The notes under the pieces: generated by a model
Database searches by the model: none
Seen by the model: only the letters and a program-made list of their open reading frames with translations
What the model was told of the DNA's origin: nothing
Shown: piece by piece, positions 26,773-36,389 of the stretch
Layout of the letters: each line of letters begins with the position of its first letter
Position numbering within the stretch: the stretch's first letter is position 1
Assembly: GCF_010091925.1 (NCBI RefSeq)
Contig: NZ_WVID01000001.1
Span: 338,894 to 402,893, forward strand
DNA from: Nostoc sp. B(2019)
GTDB lineage: Bacteria; Cyanobacteriota; Cyanobacteriia; Cyanobacteriales; Nostocaceae
Reading direction: 5' to 3'
DNA length: 64,000 nt
Program-made: the position numbers and the translations under genes

Positions 26773-27923
26773 TTAGCCTTATCGGAGGCGTATTGAGACA
26801 ACAGTTGAGCGATTTGCTGATTAATAGTTGTCACATCAAAACGCTGACTAGCGATCGCCTGAGAATTCTTAGCTATAGTTGCAGTTGTTTCTACCTCTTG
26901 AAGACAGGTAGTAATCACTTGTGCAAGTTCCTGGGGTTTTCCTGGCGTCACTAGAAAACCATTGATCCCATGCTCTACTAACTCTATTGCACCCCCAGCT
27001 TTTGCTGCTACCACAGGTCGTCCGCATAGCATCGCCTCAACAATCACTCTACCAAATGGTTCTGGGGAAGTGGAGGTATGTGCTACCACTTCACAAGCAG
27101 CCATTAACTGGGGAATATCTGAACGAAATCCTAAAAATTTAACACGGTTTTCTAACCCCATTTCAGCAACTTGTTGATGTAACTGTTGCACATAATCTTG
27201 TTCGCCAAATAGTGCATCACCAACTAAAAGTGCTGTCACCTGTGGCGGACATTTAGCAAGTGCAGTAATTAAAATATGCTGCCCTTTCCAAGGTGCAAGA
27301 CGGCTAAAGTGTCCGACTACAAATTGCCCTTCTAGTCCTAACTTTTGTTTTAATTGTTTGATATCAGATTCGCTAGTTTGATAGATTTTTGGTTCAAAGC
27401 CGTTATAAACAACTTTGATGATATCTGGGTTTCCTCCCGCCTGCACAAAAGCCGTTTTACTGGCTTGGGAATTAGCAATTACTAATGATGCAAAACGATT
27501 AGCAAGGTTTATCGCAATACGAAGGTTCGTTTGACTGAAATGTTCTTGAGAAAGAATATCATGCAAATGATAGACCAGAGGGCGACGGCTGAATAAACTA
27601 GCTAATGCTCCAACAACTAATGCTTTTTGGGTGTTGGCATAAATTAAATCGTATTTACTAGCTCTTTTTACTACTTTACTAATCAGCGGAATAATTTGCC
27701 CTAGACTTCTTAATCCTTGAGTCAAACTGCTTTCTTTACGAACTTTAATTGTTTGCGTGGCTAGAACTTCTACCGGGATATTATTTTGCTGGAGTAAATT
27801 TTTAAATGGGCCATCTGCAAATAGTCCCACAAGAGCGCGATCGCGATATGATTTAGCAATATCTATTAAACATAATTCTGCACCACCTGGTTTACCACTT
27901 TGGTCTAAAAAAAGAATTTTCAT
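26769..27923 (-). CDS. GT4-family glycosyltransferase
   Basis: A 384-residue GT-B enzyme. The N-terminus MKILFLDQSGKPGGAELCLI has the GGAE acceptor loop. Donor-side motifs are GHFSRLAPWKGQHILITALA, VKFLGFRSDIPQLMAACEVV, the E-x7-E segment in PEPFGRVIVEAMLCGRPVVA, and AGGAIELVEHGINGFLVTPG. It likely adds a sugar to a surface glycan. A second GT4 gene lies 65 nt upstream on the same strand and the two are probably co-transcribed. The C-terminal stop lies within a REP-like palindrome. Confidence 0.92.
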   Translation of the reverse strand: MKILFLDQSGKPGGAELCLIDIAKSYRDRALVGLFADGPFKNLLQQNNIPVEVLATQTIKVRKESSLTQGLRSLGQIIPLISKVVKRASKYDLIYANTQKALVVGALASLFSRRPLVYHLHDILSQEHFSQTNLRIAINLANRFASLVIANSQASKTAFVQAGGNPDIIKVVYNGFEPKIYQTSESDIKQLKQKLGLEGQFVVGHFSRLAPWKGQHILITALAKCPPQVTALLVGDALFGEQDYVQQLHQQVAEMGLENRVKFLGFRSDIPQLMAACEVVAHTSTSPEPFGRVIVEAMLCGRPVVAAKAGGAIELVEHGINGFLVTPGKPQELAQVITTCLQEVETTATIAKNSQAIASQRFDVTTINQQIAQLLSQYASDKAK

Positions 27924-27988
27924 ATAATCTCCTTGTAATACCCCATCCTCAAATTCCTGTCTATAAGGAGTAGTTAAATTAAATTTCT

Positions 27989-29173
27989 TTAAGCTAATAG
28001 AATATTCCGTACTTGCTGAGCAATTTTATTCCAGTCGTAGTGTGTAGTGGCGTACTGACGACAAGCTTCTCGTGAAGGCATGGGTATGTTTCCCAAAAAT
28101 ACATCTTCTAGTTTTTCAGTAATACTTGAAGCTTCGATAGAAGTAGTAATTAAATTGGGTGAAAAGGCTTCTAAAATTTCCGGCATTCCACCAACTGGAG
28201 TACACATAACTGGAGTACCACAGGCTAAAGATTCGACTATTGCTAATCCAAATCCTTCAAAAGATTGACTGGGCATGACGGTTAAATCAGCAGCTTGGTA
28301 AGCTATAGGTAACTGTTCATCAGGTATAAAACCTAAAAACTTAACGTTGTCATCTAGCCCCAATTCTGTTGCTTGTTGTTGTAGTGTAGCTTGTATGTGA
28401 CCACGACCCGCGATCGCCAGCCAAATATCTGGAATTTTCGGTTTAATTGTCGCCACAGCTTGCAATAATTTATCAAGCCCGACTCGATGTACTAAACGAC
28501 GGGATGTAAATAAAATACGGCGATTAGTGGGCCAGCCTAACTTTGTTCGAGCCTCTTGAGGTGATAAGTTTGTTTGGAATTTGGTAATATCCACTCCACC
28601 GGGGATAACATGAATTTTACTCCACGGAATTTGATATTGTTGATGTAGAATATTGCCAAATGCTTTGCTAAGAACAATAAAGCGATCGCAGCGGTTATAA
28701 GTGCTTTGTTCTATCAGCCAATGCTTAAGAAAAATACTCAATTTTTTATTCACAACCTCCTGCTGACTCTCCGAAGCCCAAGGGCCATGAAAGTTAAAAG
28801 TAATTGGTACTCCCTTCGGTAAAATATCTAAAATAGGAAAACTGTATAATGCAAAATGCAGATTTATAGCATCTGGTTTGCTAACTCTAGTTTTCTTGAA
28901 GTTCGTGCGAATTGACCATAGCCTTTGCCAAATGGCACTATCTGGAGAAGCCAAGTTAGTTAGCTTAATTGGCAAATTTTCTTTACCTTCTGGTAGACCA
29001 ACTCCACATAATTCAACCTGGTCTTGATTTGCTGCTAATTTATGAGTTAGTTCATAAATATATCTTTCTAAACCTCCGGGTGTTTTGGGAAACCATCCTA
29101 ATCCCAGAGTAAGAATTGACGCAGATGTTGAATCAAAATTTCCTTTGTTACTTTTCAAAAATGTTTCTCCCAT
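27989..29173 (-). CDS. GT4-family glycosyltransferase
   Basis: A 394-residue GT-B enzyme with acceptor loop TLGLGWFPKTPGGLERYIYE, FNFHGPWASESQQEV in the N-terminal domain, RILFTSRRLVHRVGLDKLL at the donor domain, KFLGFIPDEQLPIAYQAADL, and the E-x7-E text SFEGFGLAIVESLACGTPVM. It shares the minus-strand unit with the GT4 gene downstream. Upstream is a 970-bp AT-rich stretch that separates it from the divergent gene at 30146. Substrates unknown. Confidence 0.92.
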   Translation of the reverse strand: MGETFLKSNKGNFDSTSASILTLGLGWFPKTPGGLERYIYELTHKLAANQDQVELCGVGLPEGKENLPIKLTNLASPDSAIWQRLWSIRTNFKKTRVSKPDAINLHFALYSFPILDILPKGVPITFNFHGPWASESQQEVVNKKLSIFLKHWLIEQSTYNRCDRFIVLSKAFGNILHQQYQIPWSKIHVIPGGVDITKFQTNLSPQEARTKLGWPTNRRILFTSRRLVHRVGLDKLLQAVATIKPKIPDIWLAIAGRGHIQATLQQQATELGLDDNVKFLGFIPDEQLPIAYQAADLTVMPSQSFEGFGLAIVESLACGTPVMCTPVGGMPEILEAFSPNLITTSIEASSITEKLEDVFLGNIPMPSREACRQYATTHYDWNKIAQQVRNILLA

Positions 29174-30145
29174 AATGTATTGAGCATGATTATATTAATC
29201 ACGCCAAGCTCATCTGCCTTTTTTGACTACAGCAGCAAATTGATGATGCTAGTACTTATATCCTGCCATTCTATGCATTATCCGCACTTTTCAAGTAATC
29301 TTACATACAAATTTGACTTTGATTTCTGAACATCTAAAAATTTAACTTATTAAAGTTAACATTTACGCATACATTATAAATAAGAGTTTTTTAAATAACA
29401 CCAATTTATAAACTATTTATATCTTTCTGTCAATGAGTAAGTTGAAACGCATATTTTGTTAACTAAATAACACTAGCGATCATCTATATGATACTTGCAG
29501 GATAATTATATATCTAAGTTTTTCACATTGCTGCTAGGCATTCATCCTATAAAAAACAACCATAATGATGAAAACTCTATCTGAATAAAACTAACTGGAT
29601 TACAATTAAATTTGTATTAGTTTTTACTTGTTATAGTATTAAAAAGTAAAGATTAATACATTAAATTAACTTGGCTAAAACTATTAATTTAAATTTGAAA
29701 AGTTGGTGTGATTTTCATAAAGCTTTAGTAAAAGCTAAATCATTAATATCAATTGTTTGTTATTTATATATATGTACTGCTAAACGGAAAAACAGTAATT
29801 AAGTATCAATTGTTTTCCTAGCTTAGATAGTTTTAAGTAAAGACAAGCAAATAAATATAACAGCACAAAATAGTCAAAATTCTCTACCTCAACGTCGATA
29901 TTATCAGGGTTTTGAGTGTTAAAAATTGATATTTATTTGCAGCGTTATACTTAATAATCTACATCGTCAGTCTAGATACATCTAAAAATGCAGGTATAGC
30001 AGAATACGATACATTCAATTTGTGATATTTAGCTGTTAATTACGACCTGTGTATTGTGATGTATGTACAGTCAATCAGAACTATGTTTTTTTTGGAATTC
30101 CAGAAAGAATGAGCATTTAAAAAGAATTACAAGCTTAGGAATTTT
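29174..30145. other. 970-bp AT-rich intergenic region
   Basis: No open frame, repeat array or RNA gene that I can support. The stretch is much richer in A and T than neighbouring genes and lies between divergent genes, so it must hold two promoters. Its length leaves room for extended regulatory sequence or an untranslated leader of the gene at 30146, but I cannot point to a specific site. Confidence 0.5.
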
Positions 30146-32365
30146 ATGAAAAACAAATTACTACTAAAGTTAGGTAAATTCTGTCAAAAGCTTAATCGGC
30201 GTATCAATAAACTATCTCAAACTAGTCGGCAAAAAAGTAAAACTTTCAACTTTTTACTCAGTCTAACTATCGGAGTAATTGTTACTTCCATTGGAATTAC
30301 AACGGATTGGGCTACAACTGGAACGCCTGCACTCACATACAAAACATCTTGGATAGGTAATACTTTCGGTAGTGGAAACCTGCGGGTACAAAACAATATT
30401 GAAGCAATGTATGTTGCTGCCAATGGCACAGTCTATACTAACAGCCATTGGGATGAAGCTGGAGCAGAAGCACAAATATATAAAGATGGCAAAGTAATTA
30501 ATGCCATTGGTGATACTCATGGTTGGAGTCGTAGCGGTGGTAAAGCCGTGACTGTAAATAGTAAATATATTTACATTGCCATGAGCCAAGGCGCGATGGG
30601 TAAAACAAAAGAAGATTATCCCTCGGAAGGAACAACTTGGTACTGCGTCAGACGTTACGACTTATCTGGAAAACCTGCACCATTTCCTGAAGGACGTGGC
30701 TGGGATAAAAGTATGTTAATCACCAGCACCAAAAGTGAAGTTACTGGATTAGGAACTGCGGGAAGCGAGTTGTATGTGAGTGATTTTGCTAGCGATCGCA
30801 TTCGTGTCTACAATACTGACACAATGAAAGAACTTCGCAGCTTTAGCGTTGCCCGTCCGGGAGCGATAACCGTTGATAGACAAGGAAATCTGTGGATTAT
30901 TCAAAGCAAAAAAGGTAGTAACCCTGCTAAGATTCTGCATTATTCCCAGGCTGGAAAGCAATTGCCTCAACAGATTACAGATGTTGTCGAACCATCAGCG
31001 ATCGCAATTGATCATCAAGGTAGACTGTTAGTGGCAGAAAATGGGCCGCGTCAGCAAATGTTGACTTATGACATCAAAGATAAACCAGTACAAGTGAGTA
31101 GTTTCGGTTGCAAAGGCGGTATTTATGCAGGTATTCCTGGTGAAGTCCAAGATTTGAAACTTTACGGTCTTACTGGAGTCGGTACAGATGGCGCAGGTAA
31201 TATTTATATAAATAGTAATGGTTTCAACAAATCAGGAACGGATTTACGCAAATTCTCGCCATCAGGAAAACAGTTATGGCAACTACTGGGATTGATATTT
31301 GTCGATAATGCGGATGCTGATCCCAAAACTGATGGTGTAGACGTATTCACTAAGCAGGAACACTATTTGATGGATTACAGTCAGCCTGCTGGCAAACAGT
31401 GGACTTATAAGGGTTATACTTTAAACGCTTTCAAATATCCTCAAGATCCACGCTTGCATACATCGCCAGATGGAACCTTTGTTCGTCGCATCAAAGGTAA
31501 GCCTTTCTTATTCCTCACAAATATGTATGGCAGCTTTCTGCAAATATACCGTTTCAATTCAGCTACAGATGGTAAGATTGCCATCCCAGCAGGAATGTTT
31601 GTCGGTACTAATGGCGGAGATAAAAAATCCATCTCAGGAACCTGGCCACCGCAGCAACCGGAAAAAGGCGAGTGGATATGGCGGGATAGTAACGGTAATG
31701 GGGCGTTTGAAAAGAATGAGTATGATAGCAGTAAAGATTATCCCTTTATCGGCGGCTGGTGGGTAGACAGCAAAGGAGATGTTTGGAAAGCCTTGCGTAC
31801 TCAAGATGGTACTGGTATTAGGCATTATCCTTTACAGGGAATAGATGCAAAAGGGAACCCCATTTATTCCTATAGTTCGATGCAAAAGCAAACCACTCCA
31901 AAGATATTTACAGATTTGCGGCGGCTCGAATATTTCCCTGAAACAGATACTATGTATTTATCAGGTTTTACAGGAGAGCATCCTGCGATCGGTGATGATA
32001 ATGGAGTCGTTGGTTCTGAGATTGCACGTTTTGACAATTGGAGCCAAGGAAATCGCACTCCTCGTTATCGGATTGTAATTCCACACGACACTACTGGCAA
32101 ACGTGAAGTATCTACTGCTGCGATGAGTGTTGCTGGAGAATATGTATTCGCCGTAACAGTAAAAACCGCAGAGGTATACGTCTACAACGCAGCAACGGGA
32201 ACGCAAGTACAACAGTTAAAACCTGGCCCAGAAGTTGGAAGTGAAAGCGGCTGGATTGATATACCCTACGGTATCCGCGCTTTTCAACGTTCAAATGGTG
32301 AATACTTAGTGTTTGTAGAAGAAGATTGGAAAGGAAAAGTGATTGTGTACAGATTGATGGGGTAA
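30146..32365 (+). CDS. Large exported protein with NHL/propeller-like repeats
   Basis: I do not recognise a named family for this 739-residue protein. The basic N-terminus is followed by one hydrophobic segment (about residues 33-52, FNFLLSLTIGVIVTSIGI), a signal anchor or uncleaved signal. The body reads as repeated beta-blades with NHL-like text: GAITVDRQGNLWIIQSKKG, SAIAIDHQGRLLVAENGP and GVGTDGAGNIYINSNGF. Near residue 514 WRDSNGNGAFEKNEY resembles an EF-hand-type calcium loop. It is likely a periplasmic or surface beta-propeller. Its neighbours are glycosyltransferases, so a role around the cell surface is possible, but that is inference from position. Confidence 0.75.
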   Translation: MKNKLLLKLGKFCQKLNRRINKLSQTSRQKSKTFNFLLSLTIGVIVTSIGITTDWATTGTPALTYKTSWIGNTFGSGNLRVQNNIEAMYVAANGTVYTNSHWDEAGAEAQIYKDGKVINAIGDTHGWSRSGGKAVTVNSKYIYIAMSQGAMGKTKEDYPSEGTTWYCVRRYDLSGKPAPFPEGRGWDKSMLITSTKSEVTGLGTAGSELYVSDFASDRIRVYNTDTMKELRSFSVARPGAITVDRQGNLWIIQSKKGSNPAKILHYSQAGKQLPQQITDVVEPSAIAIDHQGRLLVAENGPRQQMLTYDIKDKPVQVSSFGCKGGIYAGIPGEVQDLKLYGLTGVGTDGAGNIYINSNGFNKSGTDLRKFSPSGKQLWQLLGLIFVDNADADPKTDGVDVFTKQEHYLMDYSQPAGKQWTYKGYTLNAFKYPQDPRLHTSPDGTFVRRIKGKPFLFLTNMYGSFLQIYRFNSATDGKIAIPAGMFVGTNGGDKKSISGTWPPQQPEKGEWIWRDSNGNGAFEKNEYDSSKDYPFIGGWWVDSKGDVWKALRTQDGTGIRHYPLQGIDAKGNPIYSYSSMQKQTTPKIFTDLRRLEYFPETDTMYLSGFTGEHPAIGDDNGVVGSEIARFDNWSQGNRTPRYRIVIPHDTTGKREVSTAAMSVAGEYVFAVTVKTAEVYVYNAATGTQVQQLKPGPEVGSESGWIDIPYGIRAFQRSNGEYLVFVEEDWKGKVIVYRLMG

Positions 32366-32823
32366 GTAACAATCACTTCATTAGACATCTTGCTAAAATA
32401 CTAGTTTTTTGTTGGAACCACAGATAAGTAGGTAGACATAATTAAATGTAAGATAAAGCTTTTGTTCGTAGTGTTCGCGTAGCGTCTCGGAGAGAGCGAT
32501 TTATCGCTCTATGTAAGGTTTTCAAGGGATAAATCCCTTACTCTAGCTCTGATTTAATTAAGCCCTTCTACTTAAACACTGATAAACACAGATAAATTAT
32601 CGTTGTTCATCTGTGGTTTAATTTTCATAAAATCGACTTTATTGCCGTAGTTCAGGGAAGCGTTCTTCTTCTTGTTGCTGTATATCCAAAAACTCAGGAA
32701 TTAGCAATATTATCTAGTACGGCAAAACTTTTTTATTATCAGTTTTAATAAACTCGCTTTAATTAAAATTTGTAGCTCCAAGAAACTTTAAACTTTCTTC
32801 GAGCTACAAATTTAAGTAACTGC
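32366..32823. other. Intergenic region with palindromic repeats
   Basis: No gene. It holds an AGAGCGAT-TT-ATCGCTCT hairpin near 32495-32513, an AAGGGAT-AA-ATCCCTT hairpin near 32523-32540, and the strong inverted repeat listed separately at 32766-32813. Confidence 0.7.
32766..32813 (-). terminator. Inverted repeat after the fasciclin gene
   Basis: Twenty-base arms (32766-32785 and 32794-32813, left arm beginning AAATTTGTAGCTC) match at 19 positions around an 8-nt loop. It lies 10 nt past the stop of the minus-strand fasciclin gene and is probably its terminator. Confidence 0.7.
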
Positions 32824-33225
32824 TTATGCAGGAATCAACACTGTATCAATGACGTGGATAACGCCGTTATCAGCAGCAACATCTGGTGTTGCAACAGTGG
32901 CATCATTTATTTTGACTCCATTAGAAGCGTCAATTTTCACATCAGAACCTTCAACGGTAGTAGCTGACTTCAGCTTAACTACGTCAGATGAAAGTACCTT
33001 ACCTGAAACAACATGATAGGTCAGGATTTTCTTGAGCTTTGGAATATCTTTGAGTAGTGCATCTACTGTACCTGCTGGAAGCTTAGCAAATGCCTCGTCG
33101 GTAGGTGCAAACACAGTGAACGGGCCAGCACCTTTTAGAGTATCTACCAGATTTGCAGCTTTGATTGCAGCAACTAAGGTATTAAAAGACCCAGCATTAA
33201 CGGCGGTATCAACAATGTCAGCCAT
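32824..33225 (-). CDS. Fasciclin (FAS1) domain protein
   Basis: A 133-residue protein that is a single FAS1 domain: [20 protein letters not shown], the H1 motif [17 protein letters not shown], the central [10 protein letters not shown] and the C-terminal [16 protein letters not shown]1 domains mediate adhesion or bind small hydrophobic ligands. There is no signal peptide, so it looks cytoplasmic or exported by another route; stand-alone forms like this are common in cyanobacteria. It is a single-gene unit ending at an inverted repeat. Confidence 0.93.
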   Translation of the reverse strand: MADIVDTAVNAGSFNTLVAAIKAANLVDTLKGAGPFTVFAPTDEAFAKLPAGTVDALLKDIPKLKKILTYHVVSGKVLSSDVVKLKSATTVEGSDVKIDASNGVKINDATVATPDVAADNGVIHVIDTVLIPA

Positions 33226-33536
33226 GTGTTTTACCTAAAACTAATTTACATTCTGTTACAAACGTAACATTCCTTAAAGTAGATAGTATCTACCTTTAGA
33301 CGTGTATCCAATCGGCTTGATTATGACGACAATAGATGTATTTTTTTATACTTTTATTTAAGCGATATTATTCTTCATTAAAATAAATCTCCATTTTTAA
33401 TTCTGTTTGTGAACGCGATCGCTCTACTTTTCCTCAACGCTTTAAGGCATCATGTTAATGTTTTCTACCTATCCTAATTTTCCGTTGGATAAGGTCAAAG
33501 CCTAGGTAGTTGCGGAGTTTTGCAATGATTCCTAGT
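33226..33536. other. Intergenic region, nothing recognised
   Basis: 311 bp between the fasciclin start and the HNH gene end, both on the minus strand. It should hold the fasciclin promoter. I see one HIP1-like site (GCGATCGC, near 33415) and no gene or array. Confidence 0.5.
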
Positions 33537-33998
33537 TCATTCTTTTAAAGATCTGAGCAATTGAGTGGGACGCGCAACTTGCACATCAGGTAAGCGATTA
33601 GGATGATGAATCAACATATAGTGTTCATACTCAAACCAATGCATCTCACCTTTTTCTTGGTTGCAAGCTTTGCAAATCACCCAAAAGTTTTTAAATTCCA
33701 TCGATAACCAGGGATATTGCGATCGAGGCAATTTATGATCAATTGTTCTACCCCCACACTCAGAAAATTTATCTCCGCAAATCGGACAGTACCAATCTGA
33801 ATGCTCTTTTGCCCAATCCTTGCTCTCTTTAGTCGTTCCACACTCACTATCACCATTGATATATCGCCAGCTATCAAATTTCTTGTAATCTTCCAAATCC
33901 TGACGAGTTAATTTGTGATATCGTCTTTTACCAATTTCATCTGCTAGCTTAAATAATTCCTTAAGTTCTTTGTCTTCAAGATTCACAATATTTCTCAC
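33537..33998 (-). CDS. HNH-type nuclease, third gene of an unknown cassette
   Basis: A 153-residue protein with a C-terminal HNH/zinc-finger nuclease core: CPICGDKF, then TIDHKLPRSQYPWLS (catalytic DH), an asparagine in EFKNFW and CKACNQEKG (second zinc knuckle). The first 40 residues hold LKELFKLADEIGKRRYHKLT, which resembles LEELFLEADRIGNKYLT in the neighbouring gene product. It starts with GTG (33996-33998), whose G is shared with the TAG stop of the upstream gene, so translation is coupled. It should cut or nick DNA; target and role are unknown. Host defence or mobile-element biology are possible. Confidence 0.85.
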   Translation of the reverse strand: MRNIVNLEDKELKELFKLADEIGKRRYHKLTRQDLEDYKKFDSWRYINGDSECGTTKESKDWAKEHSDWYCPICGDKFSECGGRTIDHKLPRSQYPWLSMEFKNFWVICKACNQEKGEMHWFEYEHYMLIHHPNRLPDVQVARPTQLLRSLKE

Positions 33999-34438
33999 TA
34001 AAGTTTTGTTGTTCGATATGTCTTTTGATTGTGTTTTTTCTGAGTTTTCTTATTAGTTTTTTTACTGTAATCAATTATCTCAATCTCAGTATCAGGAAAT
34101 TGCTGATCGATGATTTCTCCAATTTCAGCGACTTCCTGAGATAGTTGCTGGTTAAATTCTTGTATTTCCTTGGAAGTGAGGTATTTGTTGCCAATACGAT
34201 CGGCCTCCAAAAATAGTTCTTCCAGACTCATGTCTTCAAATTTGGATTTGTCTAAAAACTCCTCATTTTTTTTGTAAAGGTTGATGACATTCTTCCATCC
34301 AATATTCTTATAGCCATTATCTTTCAACCATTTCTGGTCTTCCTTTTTCAGCTTGCTGCGGTTCTTTGAGTTAGTGCGTTGTACTTCGCCATAACTCATT
34401 CCGTTGAAGTTATTTTTTGGGCTTCTTTTATTTGCCAT
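33998..34438 (-). CDS. Small basic protein, second gene of the HNH cassette
   Basis: I do not recognise a family. This 146-residue protein has a basic N-terminus (KRSPKNNFNGMSYGEVQRTN), a middle part with SLEELFLEADRIGNKYLTSK that resembles the N-terminal region of the HNH partner, a helical EIQEFNQQLSQEVAEIGEII segment and a lysine-rich tail (SKKTNKKTQKKHNQKT). High basic charge at both ends suggests nucleic-acid contact. Its stop shares one base with the start of the HNH gene, and the coiled-coil gene ends 12 nt upstream, so the three form one tight operon. Confidence 0.75.
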   Translation of the reverse strand: MANKRSPKNNFNGMSYGEVQRTNSKNRSKLKKEDQKWLKDNGYKNIGWKNVINLYKKNEEFLDKSKFEDMSLEELFLEADRIGNKYLTSKEIQEFNQQLSQEVAEIGEIIDQQFPDTEIEIIDYSKKTNKKTQKKHNQKTYRTTKL

Positions 34439-34450
34439 TGACTTATTCTC

Positions 34451-35035
34451 CTAGCCCAGCGTCCATTTAAATAGTCTAATCAAAGCTTTCCGAATCTCAT
34501 TGTCTTCATACTGAAGCAACAGTTTTGTATCTCTTGCTAACCTAAGTTTGATTTGGTCAACAATGTTCTTTAAATCTTTGTTTTCTTTTTTAAGTTGAGT
34601 ATTAGCTTCTGTCAATTCATCATTGTGAGTTGTTAAGGTTTGAACCTCAGAAGCTAGATCTTGATTTTTAGAGGATAACCCCTGAATTTCAGCCTCAAGC
34701 TTTCTCTGTTCCTCCTCCAAAAAACTTTTTTTGCTTGCAAGAGTTGCCTTAGCTTCTTCTATAGACTTAATAGATTCTTCTAACTGAAGATATTCTGCTT
34801 GTAATGCTTCAAATTTGCGCTCTGCCTGACTACGCGATCTGGCGTATGTAGCATTATTACGTCCCAAGCTATTGTTCTTGTTAGTATAAGAATTAATGAG
34901 CTTGACAGCACTAGGTTCACCATAAAGAAGATTAAGCAGTTCTTCGCACTCTTCCTTACTGAGGGGTTGACTGATATTTTTATTAATACCAAATTTTGTC
35001 TTCAAAGTATTTTGGAGTTCATCCTTGGATACCAT
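34451..35035 (-). CDS. Coiled-coil protein, first gene of the HNH cassette
   Basis: A 194-residue protein without a recognised family. Residues about 1-65 form a small globular part (LSKEECEELLNLLYGEPSAV). Residues about 70-170 are a long coiled coil rich in Glu, Lys and Leu (KKSFLEEEQRKLEAEIQGLS). A short closing segment is EDNEIRKALIRLFKWTLG. No membrane helix or signal peptide. It opens the operon with the basic protein and the HNH nuclease. A structural or sensor role in a complex with the nuclease is inference from context. Confidence 0.8.
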   Translation of the reverse strand: MVSKDELQNTLKTKFGINKNISQPLSKEECEELLNLLYGEPSAVKLINSYTNKNNSLGRNNATYARSRSQAERKFEALQAEYLQLEESIKSIEEAKATLASKKSFLEEEQRKLEAEIQGLSSKNQDLASEVQTLTTHNDELTEANTQLKKENKDLKNIVDQIKLRLARDTKLLLQYEDNEIRKALIRLFKWTLG

Positions 35036-35207
35036 TAGCTATCCTCCAAAGCATCAACAAATTGACACTTCCAGATAGAACGAATAAAAACTACCAGCTT
35101 CATACTAATTTCTGTTTTGAGAGTGGCATAATTTTCTAATTTATGCTGATTCTTCCCAAATCACAGCTGGTTAGTAAAATTTCTATATGTTTTTTACAGG
35201 AGGCTTT

Positions 35208-35687
35208 ATGGCAACCACTAATCACTTGCTTTTCGCATTGAAGCTATTTTCAGCACTAGGCTGCGGGCTGGTGGCTGGCGTCTTCTTTGCCTTTTCGACT
35301 TTCGTGATCAATGCCCTTACACGACTCCAGGCGAAGGAGGGCATTACCGCCATGCAATCTATCAATATCACCGCGATCAATCCATTGTTCATGGTGGCAC
35401 TCTTCGGAACGGCTGCGGCTTGCATCTTTCTGGCTGTTTCCTCGCTGTTGAATTGGCATCAACCTGGTGCGGCTTACTTGCTTGTTGGCAGCCTACTCTA
35501 TCTCATTGGCACTGTTTTGGTAACGATCGCCTTCAATGTGCCACTGAACGATGCGCTGGCGATCGCTAAACCGGATAGTACTGAAGGGGCGGCCCTATGG
35601 GCTAGATATCTGACCAACTGGACGTTCTGGAATCATGTTCGGACAATAGCAGCACTTGCAGCAGCAGCAGCGCTGATGATCGCATAG
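35208..35687 (+). CDS. DUF1772 (anthrone oxygenase-like) membrane protein
   Basis: A 159-residue four-helix membrane protein. The helices are near residues 7-28 (LKLFSALGCGLVAGVFFAFS), 54-76 (FMVALFGTAAACIFLAVSS), 84-104 (AYLLVGSLLYLIGTVLVTIA) and 140-158. The conserved NVPLNDALA and WTFWNHVRTIAALAAAA are typical of DUF1772. Its function in bacteria is unknown. The ATG at 35208 follows AGGAGG at 35198-35203, which decides this start over an upstream one at 35187. It diverges from the HNH cassette. Confidence 0.85.
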   Translation: MATTNHLLFALKLFSALGCGLVAGVFFAFSTFVINALTRLQAKEGITAMQSINITAINPLFMVALFGTAAACIFLAVSSLLNWHQPGAAYLLVGSLLYLIGTVLVTIAFNVPLNDALAIAKPDSTEGAALWARYLTNWTFWNHVRTIAALAAAAALMIA

Positions 35688-35739
35688 CGCGATCAAGCGG
35701 TGAAATGATTTAGAGAATATCAACCGCGCTTGTTGTCCA

Positions 35740-36045
35740 TTAACTAATAAAATCCTTATGAGCAGCTACAAGCATTTGTGCTTGCCTCAAAACATTGCCA
35801 AACAAATAAGCAGGAATCTGCCAAGCTGCAACCGTAACTTCTTTAGCCATATCCTGTACGCTAATTGCGATTAATTCATGCTCTGGTGGCTCTCCCTCAA
35901 CTGCACCAGACCAAGTAAAAGCTAATAAAAAATTATCATATCCAGGTAAGGATGCAATCAAGCATTCTTCTTGTGCTGGTTGACAAATAATACCGTGTTC
36001 ATTTGCAAGCGCTATTAGTTTTTGGAAGTTATTTAAGTTAGTCAT
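35740..36045 (-). CDS. Small hypothetical protein
   Basis: A 101-residue acidic, soluble protein that I do not recognise. It has a helical N-terminus (FQKLIALANEHGIICQPA), beta-like text in the middle (YDNFLLAFTWSGAVEGEP) and a helical C-terminus (YLFGNVLRQAQMLVAAHKDF). No membrane segment or signal. It stands alone between genes on both sides and looks like a real cyanobacterial conserved protein by composition. Confidence 0.6.
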   Translation of the reverse strand: MTNLNNFQKLIALANEHGIICQPAQEECLIASLPGYDNFLLAFTWSGAVEGEPPEHELIAISVQDMAKEVTVAAWQIPAYLFGNVLRQAQMLVAAHKDFIS

Positions 36046-36389
36046 TCGTCCTTTGCGTATAATTTAAAAGCAGTTCTCTAATGTTGTCTATACTGTTGAA
36101 ATTATTGCTACTTTTACCAAGAAACCAGCCATAGCTACAATAAATTGATTAAGACTATTACTAACAGAACTTAAAGATTTTCTAGAATGAAAAGTGTTAC
36201 AAATCTGTATATTCAGTTTTTGTGTGGGCTATGCGATCGCCTACACTATAGCTACTAGAAAATTTTCCTAAACAGTAAAAATTTAGGTGTCTAATCAAAG
36301 TTGTAAATTATTGGAATTTTATCGCAAGCGTCTAGTTGAATTAGCAACAATTGCTACTTTTCAAAAAAATCTACGCCACCTATAGACGA
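36046..36389. other. Intergenic region, nothing recognised
   Basis: 344 bp, AT-rich, between the small hypothetical gene and the end of lnt. No open frame, hairpin array or RNA gene stands out. Confidence 0.5.
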
